NCBI GenBank assembly: GCA_002772195.1
Contig: PCSG01000369.1
Coordinates: forward strand, 1 to 5,572
DNA from: Desulfobacterales bacterium CG23_combo_of_CG06-09_8_20_14_all_51_8
Lineage (GTDB): Bacteria > Desulfobacterota > Desulfobacteria > Desulfobacterales > Desulfosalsimonadaceae
Direction: 5' to 3'
Length of the DNA: 5,572 nt
In this document: in pieces, positions 5,571 to 5,572 of the stretch
Position numbering within the stretch: the first letter of the stretch is position 1
Layout of the letters: each line of letters opens with the position of its first letter
Position numbers and translations under genes: made by a program
The notes under the pieces: generated by a model
What the model saw: only the letters and a program-made list of their open reading frames with translations
Database searches by the model: none
What the model was told of the DNA's origin: nothing

Positions 5571-5572
5571 CG

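Overview
The window looks like chromosomal DNA from a Gram-negative, probably sulfate-reducing-type member of Desulfobacterota (formerly Deltaproteobacteria). This is an inference from several signs: moderately GC-rich coding sequence, a PAS-PAS-AAA+-Fis sigma-54 activator with linker wording familiar from that group, and an Mla/MCE lipid-transport operon that implies an outer membrane. Genus cannot be fixed from the sequence alone. No RNA gene, CRISPR array, insertion sequence or phage gene was seen.

Left part (1-3128, + strand): a 5'-truncated ispD (isoprenoid precursor synthesis), then a compact FMN nitroreductase-family gene with a very strong ribosome binding site. Only 13 nt further on comes a 624-residue sigma-54-dependent activator with two PAS sensor domains. 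The tight spacing suggests that nitroreductase and activator are co-transcribed.

Middle (3129-3732): a 379-nt AT-rich intergenic region followed by a 74-codon gene of unknown function. The region holds a hairpin-plus-T-run terminator, candidate activator-site inverted repeats, a near-consensus IHF site and, at 3385-3400, a good -24/-12 (GG-N10-GC) sigma-54 promoter pointing at the small gene. This is the most interesting part of the window: a sigma-54 activator apparently sitting beside its own target, a small, aromatic-rich, unrecognised protein.

Right part (3786-5570, - strand): the downstream end of an Mla/MCE-type ABC lipid-transport operon, convergent to everything on the left. In transcription order it has the last residues of the ATPase (MlaF-like), a complete MlaD-like MCE protein, and a PqiC/YmbA-like auxiliary lipoprotein. 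Together these would form the ATPase, the membrane-anchored periplasmic lipid-binding ring and the outer-membrane-side partner of a phospholipid transporter. The permease and the rest of the ATPase lie beyond the right edge.
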